From NCBI RefSeq assembly GCF_905475395.1, contig NC_058338.1:92799435-92863434 (forward strand): a stretch of DNA of 64,000 nucleotides. The letters are read 5' to 3'. The notes beneath the pieces are model-generated. The model ran no database searches. It was not told the origin of the DNA and was given only the letters and a program-made list of their open reading frames with translations. The position numbers were made by a program, and so were the translations under genes. Below are positions 49,076 to 61,700 of the stretch, in pieces (the first letter of the stretch is position 1; every line of letters begins with the position of its first letter). This DNA comes from Chrysoperla carnea. Lineage: Eukaryota; Arthropoda; Insecta; Neuroptera; Chrysopidae.

Positions 49076-51792
49076 ATGGCTTATAAACCGAAAGCAAAAA
49101 AGTTGCCACAAATGGTGGCAGCATTAACAGGTATGTAATCATTTAGATATTAAGGATTTGCCCCGCTTGATGAATATTGAGAAAAAAACCGGGTGTATCA
49201 GAATATTCGGTTTAAAAGTGATAGCATGCATGCGAAGACTATTATGGAGAAAATTGTCGAAAAAACCATAGCCTAATATGCGATTTGATATACCTGCGAT
49301 TTTTGTATGTTTATGAAGGATCTCCGGATCGGGAAAAATTTTTCGTCTGCAATTTCGATAAAACTCATACATAAGATAACTTTTACCCAAAAAATACAAT
49401 AATAGTGTTTTTTTACGATGGCGTCCATAATTTCTGAAATATCACAAAAGCCCATGATGCGAAGACTATTTTCTCGGAGCGATTTTGTGTGATAAAATTT
49501 TGAATATTCAACCAATCATCAAATCAATCTGAATTTGTAATTTTTGGGCTAAAATTATCCTATATACCATGTTTTATCAAATTCTGAGACAAAAATATGT
49601 GTTCGATTTTTTCGAATTGTTCTAAAGGTTACCCTCTTAAGAATTGGGTTTTTTTTACGATTGGGTCCCTAGTTTCTGAAATATCACAAAAGCTTATTCG
49701 AAGACTATTTTTTCGGAGAGATTTCGTGTGATAAAATTGAGAATATTCTATCGATCGTCGTTAACCCCTTAAGAAAAATGCAAAAAATCGAGAACAATTT
49801 TTCGTCTTCAATTTCGATAAAACTCGTTACATAAGGTAATTTCGACCCAAAAAATACAAAAATTGCTTTTTTTTACGATATATGACAAAAGTCCATGCAA
49901 AGAGAAATTTCTTGGAGCGATTTCATGTGATAAAATATATACTATTTTTACAATCGTCAAATCTACCCGATTTTTGTAATTTTTGGGTCAAAATCTGATA
50001 TTAGATGACACGATTTCTTTCACATATTCCAAAAATCGAACCTTTTTTGACCCGAAGTTCCACCTTTGGCACAAAGCGGAAAACTAACTATTTTTCGTTG
50101 CCTAGGAGGTATTTTTGGTCGCTACTACTTATCAGTTAAGACCTCTAGTTGACTTTCGAACGTATTTAAGGATATAGTTGTCACCCTATTAGCTCAGTTG
50201 GTTAAGTAGCGGGTTCGATTCCCGCCGTCACAGCAAAATTAATTTAATTAATAGTTGTGATGGGCTGGTGTAGTGCATGGTATATGCATGAAGGAGGTGC
50301 ACTCAGCCTCTAAAATTGAGGAGCTGATAAATGAAATTATCAGCGGAAAGGTGGTAAAACACATATACGGTAATCACAATGGGATAAGTTACTCGTCTAG
50401 CAGGTAACGCTTTGATTTGACAAATGTTAAAATTTTTGTAAATTTACAGGTTGTATTGGAGGATTCTGCTTGGGTACGGTAATTGGGTGGTCATCACCAG
50501 CTGGTAAACCACTTAAAAAATTAGATCTAAACGGAAAACAAGTATCATGGATTGGATGTATAAATTGTCTTGGTTCTGCATTCTCAGTTTTACCATTACC
50601 ATTTATAATGGATAGAATTGGACGAAGACTTTCTATGATGATAATTGCTGTTTTTTTATGCCTCTCTTGGATTATGCTTGCTTTCGTAGAAACATTTTGG
50701 CTTTTAATAATAGCTAGATTCCTTTGTGGCTTCTTTAGTGGATCATTTTGTGTTGTGTCTCCCGTATATACAGGAGAAGTTGTCGAACCTCGAATAAGAG
50801 GTGCTTTAGGATCATGTTTTCAATTGTTTATCGTATTCGGAATATTTGTTTTATTCGCTATTGGTTTGACTGAAAATCTCTTAGTATTAAGTCTGTTTTC
50901 CGCTGTATGTCCAGTAGTAATGATTGTTATTCTAATATTTCTACCCGATTCACCATTGTTCTTAATCGATTCGGGAAAAGACGAGGAACGGATTGATAAA
51001 GCATTTATATTTTTACGTGGGAAAGATTATGATTTCACAGAAGAAAAAGTTGAATTAGCCAAAGAATTAATTGAAGCGGATGAAAGAAAAGCTGGAAACT
51101 TAATGGATAAATTTAAAACTAAAGCGACTAAAAAAGGATTTATTATTGGTTTGGGCTTAAATATCGCTCAACAGCTCTCTGGTATTAATGTTTTAATGTA
51201 TTACGCTACGAAAATATTCGCAGATTCTGGAACCGCAATAACACCAGAAGTTTGTAGTGTAATACTTGGTGTAGGACAAATTGTTGGGACATTGTTAGCT
51301 GTTGCTATATCAGATCGTGCTGGAAGAAAGATTTTACTAATAATATCGTTTGCAGTGATGGCCGTATGTTTATTAATAATGGGATGTTATAGTTTTTTTA
51401 CAAGGAACGAAGATTTAGACGACATATCATCGGGAATCCGTTTAATTCCAGTTTTCGTTACGACCATCTACGTTATAGCATTTTCAATCGGTGCTGGGCC
51501 TTTAGTGTGGGCTTTAATTGGTGAAATGTTTGCACCAGAAGTGAAAGGTGTTGTATCTTCGATATGCGCATTTTCGAATTGGATGTTTGCATTTATAATA
51601 ACGTCCACATATACGTACATGGAAGATGTTTTCAAACCATACGGTGCATATTGGTTTTATTCAGCTGCTGGTTTCCTTTGCGTTGTATTTATTATATTTA
51701 TGGTGATTGAAACGAAGAACAAGACTTTGAGAGAAATTCAAATTGCATTAGGAGGTGATGACACCACTAAAGAGTCAATACAATACAATTAA
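49076..51792 (+). CDS. Facilitated sugar transporter, MFS (trehalose transporter Tret1-like)
   Basis: Two exons, 49076-49130 (MAYKPKAKKLPQMVAALT) and 50450-51792, joined in phase at GG|GT, giving 465 aa with twelve hydrophobic segments. Sugar-transporter motifs are all present: DRIGRR (73-78, loop 2-3), LPDSPLFL in place of PESPRWL (about 183-190), QQLSGINVLMYY (259-270), DRAGRK (307-312), GPLVWALIGEMF (368-379) and ETKNKTL (439-445). It would move a sugar such as trehalose or glucose down its gradient at the plasma membrane; substrate cannot be read from sequence. Exon 1 is too short to stand out alone but supplies the standard N-terminus ahead of TM1. An AATAAA at 51818-51823 lies 26 bp after the stop. 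The 1.3-kb intron is filled with repeats and a SINE. Confidence 0.92.
49180..50110 (+). repeat. Imperfect tandem repeat in the transporter intron
   Basis: Words TTTCTGAAATATCACAAAAG, TCGAAGACTATTTT, GGAGxGATTTxGTGTGATAAAAT, TTTTTCGTCTxCAATTTCGAT and CCCAAAAAATACAA recur two to three times, at about 49320-49560, 49640-49760 and 49790-49990. The units are diverged. The 3' part resembles the 11460-11835 repeat. Confidence 0.65.
50180..50420 (+). mobile_element. tRNA-derived SINE lacking the anticodon arm
   Basis: A pol III A box (TAGCTCAGTTGG, 50190-50201) and B box (GGTTCGATTCC, 50212-50222) are only about 10 bp apart, whereas a tRNA needs about 30. The anticodon arm is thus missing and this is not a tRNA gene. 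About 200 bp of unrelated body follows. It ends about 30 bp before the acceptor of transporter exon 2. Confidence 0.65.
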
Positions 51793-51911
51793 TATTTTGT
51801 TTGTAAAAAATGTTAATAATAAAATCATAAATTGTTTGTTTGGTAAATCAAATTTTTCAAAGTTAAAATTTATCTTTACATATATACAAGTGAAATTGCC
51901 AAAATTAAAAA

Positions 51912-52170
51912 AAAAAAAAAACCGAGAAATTTTTACGGAACCCTAAAATTGCATTTGAAATGTATCTAAGAACACTCTCCAGTATATTACATTTTTCTTT
52001 AGAGCCTTCTCTAAACGGAACCCTAAACTCAAACTTGAAACATAGTTACGCACTCCTCATTAAATTACCTTTCAAACGAGAGATGAAACAAAAAGAATTT
52101 AAATCAGTTCATCGGTTTAGGAGCTACGATGCTACAGACAGACACACATAGCACCCGTTGTTTAGATTCG
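51912..52170 (+). repeat. Dispersed repeat, CGGTTCATCCGTTT family, copy 4
   Basis: Contains ACGGAACCCTAAAATTGCAT, CGGAACCCTAAACTCAAACT, CAGTTCATCGGTTTAGGAGC and GATGCTACAGACAGACACAC. It starts within about 120 bp of the transporter stop. Confidence 0.6.
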
Positions 52171-53455
52171 AGGGGAATGACTTGACTGACTGACGAATCA
52201 ACAGCCTAAACTGTTGATCGTAGAGGCCTGAAACTTGGAGTGTTCTTTCTATTAAGTAGGCATTCGATAAGAAAGGCTTTTTCCGAAATTTTACCCCTGA
52301 GAGGGTGTAAAATGGGAACAAAGTTTGTATGGAACAACATAATTCCTTGGTCCTGCAATCTACTTCAAAATTTGCATAAACATTCTTTAACAGAATTGAT
52401 GGAGACGTTTTATTTCGTGTTTTATTGAAACTCATCGCCTAACGAGGTTAACAAGGGGTTGAAAGAACTTTATCATTTTTTAAGTTAGAAATGTAAAAAT
52501 TGTTAATGAGCTGATATTTTGAGACAAAAGAATACTGTATCATTTTTTTATGAATCTATACATATCAAACAATTTGTCATGAATGATTGGAATGATTCAC
52601 GAATGTCAGGAATGATTCACTGGCTGACTGACGGATCAAAAAACAGCCTAAACCATTGATCGTAGAGAAAAACGAAATTGCGAAGTTGTAGCTACCTACA
52701 TCGCGTTGCAGACCTAAAAAAAATAGCTCCGACCTTAGTTCGAAATAAAGCTTTTTGGGCAGGAAAAGGCCCAACTTTTGTTATGCTATTCCCAAATGCA
52801 TAGCAAAATTGGTAATGCTTTGATTATATAGTAGATTTATTTTTATATATAAATTGCATGTATTATTAAATCATATAAAGAACGAAGCTTATATTTACAT
52901 ATTGATATTAGAGAAAAAAGATATCGCTAGATAGTACAATCATATCGTGACTATTTCAAATTGATGTCTAAAATATTGTGCTTGGTTCTACCATTTGCAT
53001 GTACGTTCTATTTAAACGTTGCAAAAGACTTACTAAAGCGTTCATTATTTTCTTTTCACGTATATACATTACCTGCAGTTACCACATTATATTTACAGTA
53101 ATAAAATTTTGGTGTGCTCAAGGAAAAAGTATAAAAGAAATGAACAGGATGATGCGAAAACTGAGCCGAGAATCACTATAAAAAACATTTCTAGCCTACT
53201 CCGCAAAAATTCATTCATGTTATACCTACTTTAAAATATATAACGATGTAAAATTTTTTTTCTCAAATTTAAGCGCCATGTCAATACAAAATTGAAAGGA
53301 ATAATTTGCTGTAAATTCAAATGAGTTACAATTATTTAACTTAAATTTAAAACAGATTAGGAACATCAAGCCTACAAAAATTGCAATTTTTAAAACATGA
53401 TTAAAATATTACAATTTAGATTACAATGACTCATTATTTAATTAAAATTTGTAAT
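52170..53455. other. Repeat-derived intergenic sequence
   Basis: Two related blocks, TGACTGACTGACGAATCAACAGCCTAAACTGTTGATCGTAGAG at 52188-52230 and a near copy at 52620-52665, show a duplicated transposon piece. No gene seen; short ORFs on both strands are incidental. Confidence 0.45.
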
Positions 53456-53459
53456 CCTT

Positions 53460-53859
53460 ATATATTATAAATGTGAAAGTAAGGATGTTTGTTTGTGTCG
53501 CTTTCAAGTAAAAACTACTGAATGGATTTAATTGAAACTATAATAATATAGCTCATACGTCATACTAACACATGAGCTATATCTATTATTAAATTAAATT
53601 AAGTCTAGCAATCTAGCATTTCAATGCGCCATCTATAACCATCATTTTGAACCATACAATTCATGGCCATCTGTTCTGATATACTCAATAAATTATGACT
53701 ATTTTACATTTAATAAAAAAAAAATTGAAAACTGTGTAAAACAATTCCTATACTTATTTCGAGTGTTATGGAAGAGGATAAGTGAGAGCAAGGGAGATGA
53801 AAGCTATAACACGGTGGTCTTTACTTTTAAATTCAGCGAAGCAGGCGGGTATCAACTAG
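53460..53859 (+). mobile_element. Non-autonomous Helitron-like element, second family
   Basis: The right end is TTCAGCGAAGCAGGCGGGTATCAACTAG|TAT with CTAG at 53856-53859. The inner TATTTCGAGTGTTATGGAAG and GAGAGCAAGGGAGATGAAAG recur inverted at 63008-63132. The left end is near TATATTATAAATGTGAAAGT. No protein coded. Confidence 0.6.
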
Positions 53860-54064
53860 TATAATAATAAACCAAAATTTATATATACACTTATACCAGG
53901 TAAGAAATATTACTGTGAAACTTTTTATTTTACTATTTCTTAATAAAAACTTCCTCACAGCTATAGTTATTTCAATTCGTAAAATATCCTATAATAAAAA
54001 GAAATAACCGTTTAAAGTACCGCGATGTGAAGTAACACGAAAATAGTATAAATAAATATTTAAA

Positions 54065-54600
54065 CAAGTGAAAAAACAATTGACTAAGTTAATTATTGAA
54101 ATACCATGTATAGACAGTGTTGATGACGCAATCGTTTGTTTTTTGACGTCACGTAAATAAAGAAAGATATCCACTCTTGAATAGCCACACATACATAACT
54201 GATATTCCCAATTTAATAAATACTACAAAATTTGCACCTACTTAGCGTCCTCGAGGGTAAACAGTGATGTTTACAAAAAAAATGTTGTAAAACAAAAGTT
54301 GTAAATTTTTTTAAAGAAATATTTTTTTATATTTAAACATTAAACTTTTGTTCTATCTCTAACGGTTTACAAGAAGGGTGTTGTGGACCCAAGACCTAAT
54401 TAACCTATGTTGCTGATTTACGAACTCGATCTCATTTTTTACGTCCTAAGCACGCTATAAAAATTTAAGCTTGATATTTCTTTTTGTTTTTGAGTTATCG
54501 TTATAGTTATATTTGGTGATTCTATGAAAACCTATACCAAAATTTTTTTCGTAGCATCCATATTTTTAAGCGTTACAAACTTGGGACTAAACTTATATAC
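54065..54600 (+). repeat. Dispersed ~550-bp repeat, copy 2
   Basis: Closest partner of 15690-16230; shares AACAATTGACTAAGTTAATT, ATACCATGTATAGACAGTGT, GTTCTATCTCTAACGGTTTA and TTTTTAAGCGTTACAAACTT. Confidence 0.65.
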
Positions 54601-54639
54601 ATGGTATAATAAAAAATGCCTTTTTAAATTACCACGTTT

Positions 54640-55725
54640 TCAAAACGAACTAAAAATTATATAATAATTTAATTATGTATTATAATTGTAATGTAAAATT
54701 TTATGCAAAAAAGCGTGGGGTACTCTTCTTGCATTCTTATTGTGAAGTCTGGCACTCCACGCTTTTGGGTCCATTCATTAGTAACGTAAGGATTATTTTG
54801 GCGATGTTTGATCCCCTACCCCTCACGTAAAGATACATAAGATTTCTCAAGGCCTACACCCCCCCCCCTTACGCAGAATTCTATGTCGTTTTTCAGAATT
54901 ATAAAATGTTGTGAGAAAAGCATCATTTACACAACACTAAAACTCACAGTTTGACGTAAATCAAAGATTTATTTTTTTAACAGATAATTTAGGTTTATAA
55001 TGTAATTGCAAGTATACATTATAGGATGAAGAAAATCATTCGATATGCGAAATGGAACTAGATTTCTATTATTAAATTTTGACTTATAAAATATTACGTT
55101 AGAATTTTTTTAACATCCCCACCCCCTGGATCCCTCACGAAATAATGAATGGTCCCTTTTAACATAAAATTTTACATTAAAATTATAATAATTTATTTTC
55201 GATTGATACTTTGCATGTCTTTCTAGCAAGAGGTGGGAATGCACAAGTGGGACATAATCGGGGTTCTCATTTACAAACTTTGAGTTGTGTGCACGCACCC
55301 CGCCCCTATTAAGGATTTTCTAGATAAATTTTGAAAAATCAACACCACCAATTAAATTATCTTATTAGCGAAAAAATTAAATAGACATTATCATAAGTTA
55401 TAGTTTTATTTATGTTTCAATTTGCTTGCCAATCGCTGTCAAAGCACACATAGAGAAAAATTAGGTGAGATGCCATATCTTTTGGCAGGCAGAAGTAACT
55501 ACAGAACGAACTTATTTTTTGTTACAATTTTCTTGTCGATCAGTATACCTACCTTAAAATGAAAAACCACATGCATGATGAATCTTCAGGTAAATTTTCC
55601 ATCGCGTTTATTCTAAACGAACTAATTTTTATGTCTGTTCGTAATGAAAATTTAATCAATAAACAAATGTTATAAATATGCCTACAATAGTAGTTTTTCA
55701 TTTCATTTATGTATTGTAAGTCGAT
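54640..55725. other. Intergenic upstream of the SDCCAG8-like gene
   Basis: No recognisable gene. Contains poly-C runs (54858, 55110) and ACGTAA-rich text also seen at 58900-59110, suggesting another dispersed repeat. The promoter of the next gene should be here, but no clear TATA box is seen. Confidence 0.4.
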
Positions 55726-58700
55726 ATGTATAGTTCGACTTTTCATAAAAGAAAATTATATCCAAGTACACCAATATTATCACGACCTAAATTAAGTTCA
55801 AATATGCGTTTTAAATCATCTGTACGTAATTATGGCATACATTCACCGACCAGTCCTGATAGTAAATTGAAGAAAAATAAAAGTCGGTAAGTAAAATAAT
55901 TTTTTATAATTTCTACTTAAGGTAATACGAGCGCCAAGGCAAGTTTAGACTTATGGTTGAAATTATTTGTACTTTATTTTCAACTTTGGTGATGAATTCT
56001 GTTATAACTTTATCAATGTAGACGAAAAATAAGAATACAATTTTTAGATATTTGCCTTGGTTTTCGAAATATCGAAAGCTAAATAATTAAACAAAATATT
56101 CAATTTTCGATATTTTCAAAATTACTCCAGATATTGAAAAATTTGATTCTTACTTTTCGTCTTATATTGTCAAGTTATAACATAATTCACCATCAAAATT
56201 GAAAATATATATATATATTTTTTTTTGTATCCCCACTACCGTGCTCATACATCCTTAATTAGTCGGACACAACGGGTTTTTCTTGTTTTCAAGAATTTAT
56301 TAAGGTTTTAACTTTAATTTAAATAGTATTTTTTTTATTTCCATTGACTAGTTTTGGAGATATCTATGAAAAAATATCATCCATCTACCGTTTTCCCATA
56401 AAACCAATGTTAAATATGCCTATTTTTGAAGTCGGGCACCCCCCCCCCTCTACTAAAATTTTCAGAATTGATTTAGACTTAGTCCAACTTCATATAAAAA
56501 AAATCAAGCCTTTTATTCAAAATTGCCCTAGCGCTCGAACATCCTTAAAATTAAAAATAAATTGAAAAGATACAAGTACCTGCTCATGAACATTGAATAG
56601 CCACAGTTTAAAAAAATTTGAAAGCCTTCGACTGCATAGTTAATAGTCATTCAAGATTTGTACAAAATTCGTTTTATCTTTTTAGTTCATTTTTTATACA
56701 ACCGGGTATTTTTATGTTTTATTTTCCCAGTTTACTACTTTAGAATTTTTTGGATTAATTTATTATTTTTTCGAACAAACTTGCTTATCTTGCAACAATC
56801 AACATACATCAAAAGATTTTCTTACAAAATCAAATATCATAGAATATTTAATACAGACTACTAATAGTTACGGTTCTATAAAATATATCTACTAAATTTT
56901 TTTCTTTCCTCTCATGGGCACGCATGTTCTTCGAATTCATATTTTAAGTATCAAAATTGGTATCCAATTTCTGTTTATAAAAATAAATATATGTGACCAA
57001 AAAACGAAAATCAGTCACTCCAGTTATTTAAACACAATATCTGCACGTCCAGTGTAGTGGATGTGAAAATTTTATCATATTATATATACAGTGTGATCAT
57101 TTCAAAAGTATCCACCCTTCATAACTCTTGATGTGATTATTGATTTGTGTGAAAAAACCTCGATTTAGATATCGAGGGGGAAGTTCAAAAATGGTACCTA
57201 GAAAATTTGAGATTTCATCCCTTGACCCCCAGCTACCCCAACTTTGAAATTTAAAATGTCACCCCCTATCTTGTTATACCTGATTTAAAAGAGCATACAA
57301 TTCTCTATCCTTGATAACCTTTCTAACCTTGATAAAAAAATGAAATCGATCGATTGGTTCTTAAAATAGACTACGCAGAAGATGGAAGGTATGAATTCCA
57401 TTTTCTATGTAGTCCTTAGATCATATATTTTAAAGAACCAATCGATCGATTTATTATTATTTTTTTTATCATGGTTAAGGTTGTAATGTTTCGTAAACAA
57501 TTAATTTGCAGAAAGTATGCCACAATGCCATCATCGATAAAAATGGACACAAGACGAAAATTAGACAATTTTACTGATGCTGCCTATAATGAAGCTGTTT
57601 CCAGATTACGTGTCCTATTGCACGATAGTTACAGTCCCAAAATTACTACCCACTTATTCGATGATAGTGGTGATGAAACTGATGATAAGTCTGTATTTAG
57701 TAATTTTACAAGAGTATCTAAACATTATCATACACCAGTTCCATATAAAAGGTAAAAATCATTTTATGGTTGGATATTTTTTTGACTGAAAATGATTGGT
57801 CGATATATTAACTGAATTTTTCTTTTCAATTTTCTCAAAATAAATTGTTGTTTTCAATTTTGTAGAGATTTAGTTATTCCAAAACAATCTGTTACAAATC
57901 AACTATCAAAAGATCCGCCATCTACTGAGCTAATGTCATTTATTGAGCGCCAAGAAGATTATATTAATCAATTAGAAAAAGAATCGCAATATTGTCGGGT
58001 AAGTTTATTTACCAGTTACCTTATGTCAATTACGAAAATGTAAGGGTAAATTTGTAGGAGAGATTACGGTAGTCCGTCTGTTTCAGCAAGTACGGTGAAT
58101 GTTCATTTTTGCGGTAGATGATAGTTCGAAGTCCCTTGATCAAAATAAACACAGGCCTCTTGCAGGGGAAAATTTTAAATTATTTCATTTTAACACAGTA
58201 CCTTATGGAAGAACTCATAATAATGTTAATTATACAAAAATTAATCGATGATTGAGCTTCGAAGTTTTCATCATGAAGAAAATTTCTCACAGATTCTGTT
58301 TATGCAAAAAAACTTTACCTGAGGGCGCTTTCAAAAAAGAAAACTTAAAAAAAACTTTGGTTTTTGACGCTTTTTCGATATTTTCAGAGCAGTTTATTAC
58401 ATTTATATCATACAAATTGCCTAGTTTACGATATTTTTAGAGCATTTTATTACATTTACGTCACAAAAATTGACTGGTTGACTATTTGACTAGTGCGTGG
58501 CGGCCGGACTACTTTAACGTTCATATATCTCATAGTACAATTAACAAGGTATTTTCGTCACGAAGACGCGCTTTAAAACAGTTCACGTATCTCACCAGCC
58601 AGCGCCATGTTGAAAAAATCTAACCAATTAAGAAAAGAAGACGCGAATTGACAAATATAAATAAACAACTCCAACTAATATGGCAGAGACTGCTGAGAAA

Positions 58701-61700
58701 AGCACGAAAAAGATCAGCTACGAGTGAAAGTGTCAATCTACGCACAAACATACCTTGTTTAATTGTACTATGATGTATCTTAAAAGGACTTCTAAAGCTT
58801 CTTAAGAGAGAAATACACTATACTTTCGTTTTGGTATCGAAACACCTTAAAATTTTTGTTAATAAGCCTTAGGGGTCATTCATTAATTGGGTAAGCAAGC
58901 AGTTACACTAAAAATCACAGTTTGACCTAAATTAAAGACTTTTATTCTTTAGCGGAAAGACTATAGTTCGCGATGTACACACATTATTTCTAATATTACA
59001 GTTCAACTCATAAAATCTTCCATAAGGATGTGTTTAAAAAAATCTCCCCCACATAAGCACATGAATAGATTTTAACTCCCCCCCCCTCAAATACTTACGT
59101 AATTAATGAATGGCCCCTTCAACCGAACTCTATAAGCAATGGGAATTATCCACACCATCAGTGCAAAATGTCGATGTAATTCAATTTTTTGTTCCAGCAT
59201 GAACTATCTGGTCTGTTAGATAAAGTAAAAGAAGTTATATCCGAAAACGAGCAACTTCATAAAAAACAAAAAATAGGAATTATGAAATCGGTTACAGACA
59301 CATTCGACACTACGGAAACAGATGAAGATCCAACAGATATTGTAAATATAATCCCTTTAATGCATACAAATAAAACTTAATAATTTCCTTTAAAAAATTT
59401 AATCAATTTTAGACTTCCACAAAAAAATATACTACAACTTCTAAACGACCACTTGAAGGTCCCGCAATAGTATTTGAATCAAGAATATCCGAATTAGAAG
59501 CTCAATTAACACAGTATAAAATTGATTTAAAGAAAAAACAAGATGAAAATGAAATGTTGCAACGACAGTTATCAGAAAATGTACTTTGTGATTCACCAGC
59601 TTTTAAGAAACAACTTGAAATGTTACAGAGGTAATCAAAAATGGAATACAATGTTAAAGTTTATTTAACCGTCGGCATATTTTATGTTAACATTTTCAGA
59701 GAAAAGGAAAATTTACAAGATACAATTTCAAAATTACAAATGAATGCTGCATTAGACAATGATCATAATATGATAGATAAAAAACAAATGGAACAAACAC
59801 GATGGGAGCGTGAAAGAACCGAAGCAAAATTACGACGATTGCAATCTGAATTACAGCGAGTTACTGATAATTCCGCTGAACAAGCTCGTCGATTTGCAAG
59901 TGAACGAGGTAACTGTCATAAATATACAAATTAAGCAACTATCATATACAGAGTAGGCCATTTTAATCTATGCATCTGAATATCTCGCCATCAGTTTTTT
60001 CATTTTTTCGAAAAACGTTAGCTTTCGTAGGAAATGCGGCTTAAAAATATGTCATTATAACATTTAATCGAAAAAAAATACGCTTAAAGTTTATCGTTAA
60101 TTTCATGTCAAAGTCATAGACACAGGCGAATGTCCAGCGTGTTTTCTTTCGATTAAATGCAATAATGACATATTTATAAGTCGCATTTCCTCCGAAAGCT
60201 GGCTACTTTCAAAAAAATGGTTAAGATGAAAATTGTTAAATTTTTTATGATGTTTATGTTTATGATGTATGAATGTTTAGTATCTAAATTGGCTATTAAA
60301 GGACCCAAAGAACTAGATCAAATCTGATGTCAAAAAATGGTGTCCCTCATAAAACTCTACAATATTTGTTGAGGTCATTTTTTAATAGCGCCTCTGGCGA
60401 GATATGCAGACGCGTAGATTAAAATGGTTCACCCTGTATATTAATTAAATTATTCTCACGGGATAATTTTTCGGGTGCAGCCATTTAAATTACGGGCTTT
60501 TCAATTGGCTTTAGTAAAAATAAATTCTGCGCGATGAGACTTTGTTGTTGGTCTGTTTTTCGCTTTTACTTTGCAATATTTAGTATGGGTATCAAATGAC
60601 AAAAACGTTATTCTATTTCGTCTGATCTATAATAAAAAAACCTCCTCGTCTCCTGATTTTCTAAGCAGTATGGGGAACGTAAATTTTTATGTTTTTAAGA
60701 TTATATTTTATATTAGATATATCACTAAAAAAAGCCCGCGTTGTTAGCTCTTAAAATATCTTTCATGTATTTGTTGCCCGCACTTAAATGCGGCGTTCAA
60801 TTAAGGCAAATAAATCATTTACTTCCCTTACCAACTTTTCACTTTTTCTTATACTCTCGTCCGGCGTCAATCGATTTCCAAGTTCGTGTCTAGACCTATC
60901 TACGTGGCCGTCATTTACAAAAATTATTACATATTATTAATATTTATTTAAGATGCTTTGGAACGACGGTATTCTCAACAAATTGATCAACTAAATACAG
61001 AATTATCGGTACAATGGGATACAGCAAGTAAATTACAATTAGAACTCGACAAACAGCGACGTGAAATAACAGATTTACGACGAGAATTATCTCAAAAGAA
61101 TGCGTATATAGATGATCTAAAGAAAGAGTTGCAAAGCAAAACAGGTTAATCATTCAATTTTGTAACTTGCAATTTTATTTTTGTAATTGTAAATAGGGTA
61201 AATTTTAACTGGCTGAAAAGGATCAACTCGTTATATTTCACGATTGAGTAGATGGAACGAAATTAGACCCTAATCTTAGTACACTGACTTTTTTTTATTA
61301 GTAGTCAAAAATGTTTCTATGTGTATGGTATACTTTCATGGCTTTTATCTTCCAGTTTAATAGATCTAGTTCTCAGCATCATCATTTGATACCCATATTA
61401 AAATTTAATTTTAATAGTTTTCATATTCTCTTTTAGGATACTGGCTAGGTGGCAGGCACGCTGAACGCCTGGGCCTGACAGTGTACCATGACTACTGCAG
61501 GAGCTGTCACAGTGAGGAGAAGGAAGAAACGATGTCTAATCTTCTCTGTCACTGCTCAGCTCTTGCCATGAAGTGGTGGACTCACTTGAGCCAGCCTTTC
61601 TGTGACAATCTCTTCGACTTTAAGTACCTTGACGTCCCAGCACTCCTGCTGTTCCTAAACAGCTCCAAATGGATCATGGAGTAGTGGCCGGGGATGGGCT

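Noticed and set aside
50185-50230. A tRNA gene.
   Set aside because: A and B boxes are present but only about 10 bp apart; no anticodon stem or cloverleaf can form. Called a SINE instead.
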